From Taeniopygia guttata (taxonomy: Eukaryota; Chordata; Aves; Passeriformes; Estrildidae): a stretch of DNA of 64,000 bases. Positions 61,919-64,000 of this stretch are shown piece by piece. The notes below the pieces were generated by a model, which worked only from the letters and a program-made list of their open reading frames with translations, did no database searches and was not told the origin of the DNA. The stretch lies in NCBI RefSeq assembly GCF_048771995.1, contig NC_133024.1, positions 20,985,001-21,049,000 on the forward strand, in the 5' to 3' direction. The stretch's first letter is position 1, and every line of letters starts with the position of its first letter. The translations under genes and the position numbers were made by a program.

Positions 61919-64000
61919 TTTTATGACCTGTTTGTGTGGGCTCCATTTGCAAATCACAGTTTCCAAAGCCATGAGCTAAAGGCTAACTTAAAACTTCTTC
62001 AAACTGATTGTATTCATTGAGCTGCCAATTGAGATGCTGCTCTCTGTGTTGCTTAGCAGCAGCTTGTTGGACTGTCTATCACAGGACTCCATGTCAGAAT
62101 CCAGCTTTAATTAAATGTTCTGTTTTACCTCTGTCCCCATCTTTCAGACCACCTTCCAAGTAAGTATCTGGCCAGTCTGGCAATATGAAGATAAGGTACC
62201 CATCACTAGTATGCTTTAAGGGAGCACAGATATCACATGGTAACTATTGAATGAAAATGTTTACTGAAAAATAGTTTTGTAAAACAGCCCAGACTAAGCT
62301 GTTGCTGAATGTTGAGCTCAAGCTTCAAGCTGTATAAGCCAAAAAACACAGCTGTATCTTTTCTAGCTGCAGCTAAAACCAGCAAAGTGTACTGGAAAAA
62401 CCTTTTTGGGGGTGAGGGGGAGGGAGCTACTCTCCTAACAGAGGATTACATCTAGAAGCAAGTGTGAATATTTTTCTGCTCTGTTGGTTCTGTACCTGCA
62501 ATAGCACACCACATAAGTTTTGATTGTGGTTTGTACTTTGATTGTTGAATGGCTGCTTTCACTTGATTTTGACATCTGCTGCAGTAATTATTGTAGCAAC
62601 TCTTGTCAGAAGCTGGACTTCAGAGCACTGCCCCTACAGCCACAGCTTTACAAACAGAAAAAGTAAGGCAGGAAGGGATGAGCTCATGAAGCACATTTAT
62701 GCAGGCAGTTAATAGCACATGCTTTGATGTAGGTTGTAACCTAAAACGTTAGGGGGAATAAATATCACTGGAGAAACTTGGTTTATGATTAGTTGCATTA
62801 TGGGCCTTACGGTTTTGTTAGTAAATTCATCACAACTTTTCACTTCTTCCACCTTGCAGATTTTTGTTTATTTAAAATTCTCTTGTCCAAGAGAAACCAA
62901 GGCATTTCGGTGTAAAAGCTGGGGTCAGCTAGGGCGCAGGTCAAGATGTCTGTCTTGGGTGTCACCTCCTGTAAACTCAAAATCTAGCAACAGTCCAAAG
63001 AAAGGTCTTAGTTCAGAGAGCAGTGAGGTAATCAGGACACACCTTGCTGGTGAAGGACTGGGAGAGGTGATGCTCGAGCAGAGGTACCAGAAAGGACCCG
63101 TGAAAAGGGCTGGCAGATTTGATAGTCCAGCGTGATGTGCCTTTGGAGCAAGAGCAAACAGGAATTCCAGTGGTGACAGGAAGGATGCTGACAGTAAGCA
63201 AGATTGATATGCAAAAGATGGACCCTTCTGTGCAATTGACTTACTCTGGAGTCTAGGTCTTAGGAGAGTAGGGCTGTTCCATTTTGCTTTTCAAGCTATA
63301 TAGATCAGCATTGACTTTTTGTCCTGGTCTTAAATGTAATTTGTGGCTTACATCTTTTGTATTAACAAGATAGCACAAAGACTTAAAGGTAGGATAATCA
63401 ACTCCGGATAATCAGTCTCATTATGAGATGATGTTACTCTGGGAAGTCTGTGTTTCCGTCAAAATTTGTCAAGAAATGCATTCCAAGAATTGTGAGATAC
63501 TTCCTTTTACTACTAATGCTTGCATTTCCACTAGGAAGCTGTAGTTTTGAATCTACATATTCTGAGAAAATGTTTTGCTTATAAATTCCTGCTTATTCCT
63601 TCAGGAAATAATTGGAACTACTCACTAAATATAATCACTTAGAATTAGAAGAAAATACACTGTCGGGAGAGAACAGTCAGCATTTCCCAAATCATTCTTT
63701 GCTTTGTGCCCATGCAAACAATCACTTAAATCACTGCCTGACACAGATCTTGTAAGAATCCAAGTCCCATTTTTAACCCAGACAAGAGAAAACTGTACTT
63801 CAGGAAACTACACAAGGCAGCCTCTCTAAACTGAGTAGTTTTCCAGTCTTTACAGATTCACTCATGACAAAGCAAAACAGCCTCCTGACTGAATTTACAC
63901 AGCTAAATGAATAACTTTTTAAGTTTTTAAATGTCACTATGAAAGTAAAAATATGTGATGTGCTGTATATCATCTCTACAAAACCAGAAGTAGTTATATT
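61919..64000. other. Unique DNA to the window end
   Basis: An acceptor-like CACTTCTTCCACCTTGCAG ends at about 62860, followed by an open frame to 63135 (116 codons in total, 62785-63135). I recognise no protein. G-rich GGGGGTGAGGGGGAGGGAG lies near 62407. No repeat was recognised. Confidence 0.35.

Noticed and set aside
1..64000. CRISPR arrays, operons, tRNA or rRNA genes
   Set aside because: None were seen. The repeats present are retrotransposons and microsatellites of a vertebrate genome.

Overview
The window looks like bird nuclear DNA, most likely from a songbird. It is AT-rich and has no convincing protein-coding gene. Its interspersed repeats are CR1 LINE fragments with typical avian 3' ends and solo LTRs of endogenous retroviruses (ERVs). 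I call it an intergenic region or a very large intron. No tRNA, rRNA, CRISPR array or bacterial signal was seen. The longest open frame (206 codons, 11545-12165) lies in a CpG-rich island and has no recognisable protein character. The other long frames lie inside repeats or look like chance.

Layout: 1-957 is a forward CR1 with a 32-bp internal duplication. 2294-2788 is a forward solo LTR (family 1, copy A). 3890-4454 is a forward ERVK-type solo LTR with a perfect 6-bp target duplication, a TATA box and an internal splice-donor-like site. 5606-5764 is T/G-rich with a TTTTG array. 6630-7490 is a reverse CR1. About 8785-10475 carries weak ancient MIR/L2-like relics. About 11480-12150 is a CpG island, the best candidate promoter in the window. 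16721-16796 is a tandem repeat joined to a near-perfect palindrome. 31026-31105 is a small CR1 tail. 36406-36507 and 36867-36968 are a 102-bp duplicated pair with one mismatch. 38490-39117 is a reverse ERVK-type solo LTR with a perfect 6-bp target duplication. 42290-43183 is a forward CR1. 46747-47228 is family 1 LTR copy B, reverse. 47275-48010 is an older reverse CR1. 48458-49850 is a long reverse LTR. 51583-52560 is a CR1 split by a 609-bp solo LTR. 53821-53923 is a possible TATA promoter with a non-coding first exon. 58424-58460 is a weak candidate start exon. 61746-61912 is a foldback element flanked by 6-bp direct repeats.

The sequence shows no cooperating gene set. The functional candidates are regulatory: the CpG island, the TATA/first-exon candidate and the promoters inside the LTRs. 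The most unusual structures are the foldback element at 61746-61912, the nested LTR-in-CR1, the recent 102-bp duplication, and the inverted pair of LTR copies about 44 kb apart. All family assignments come from reading the sequence and were not checked against a database.
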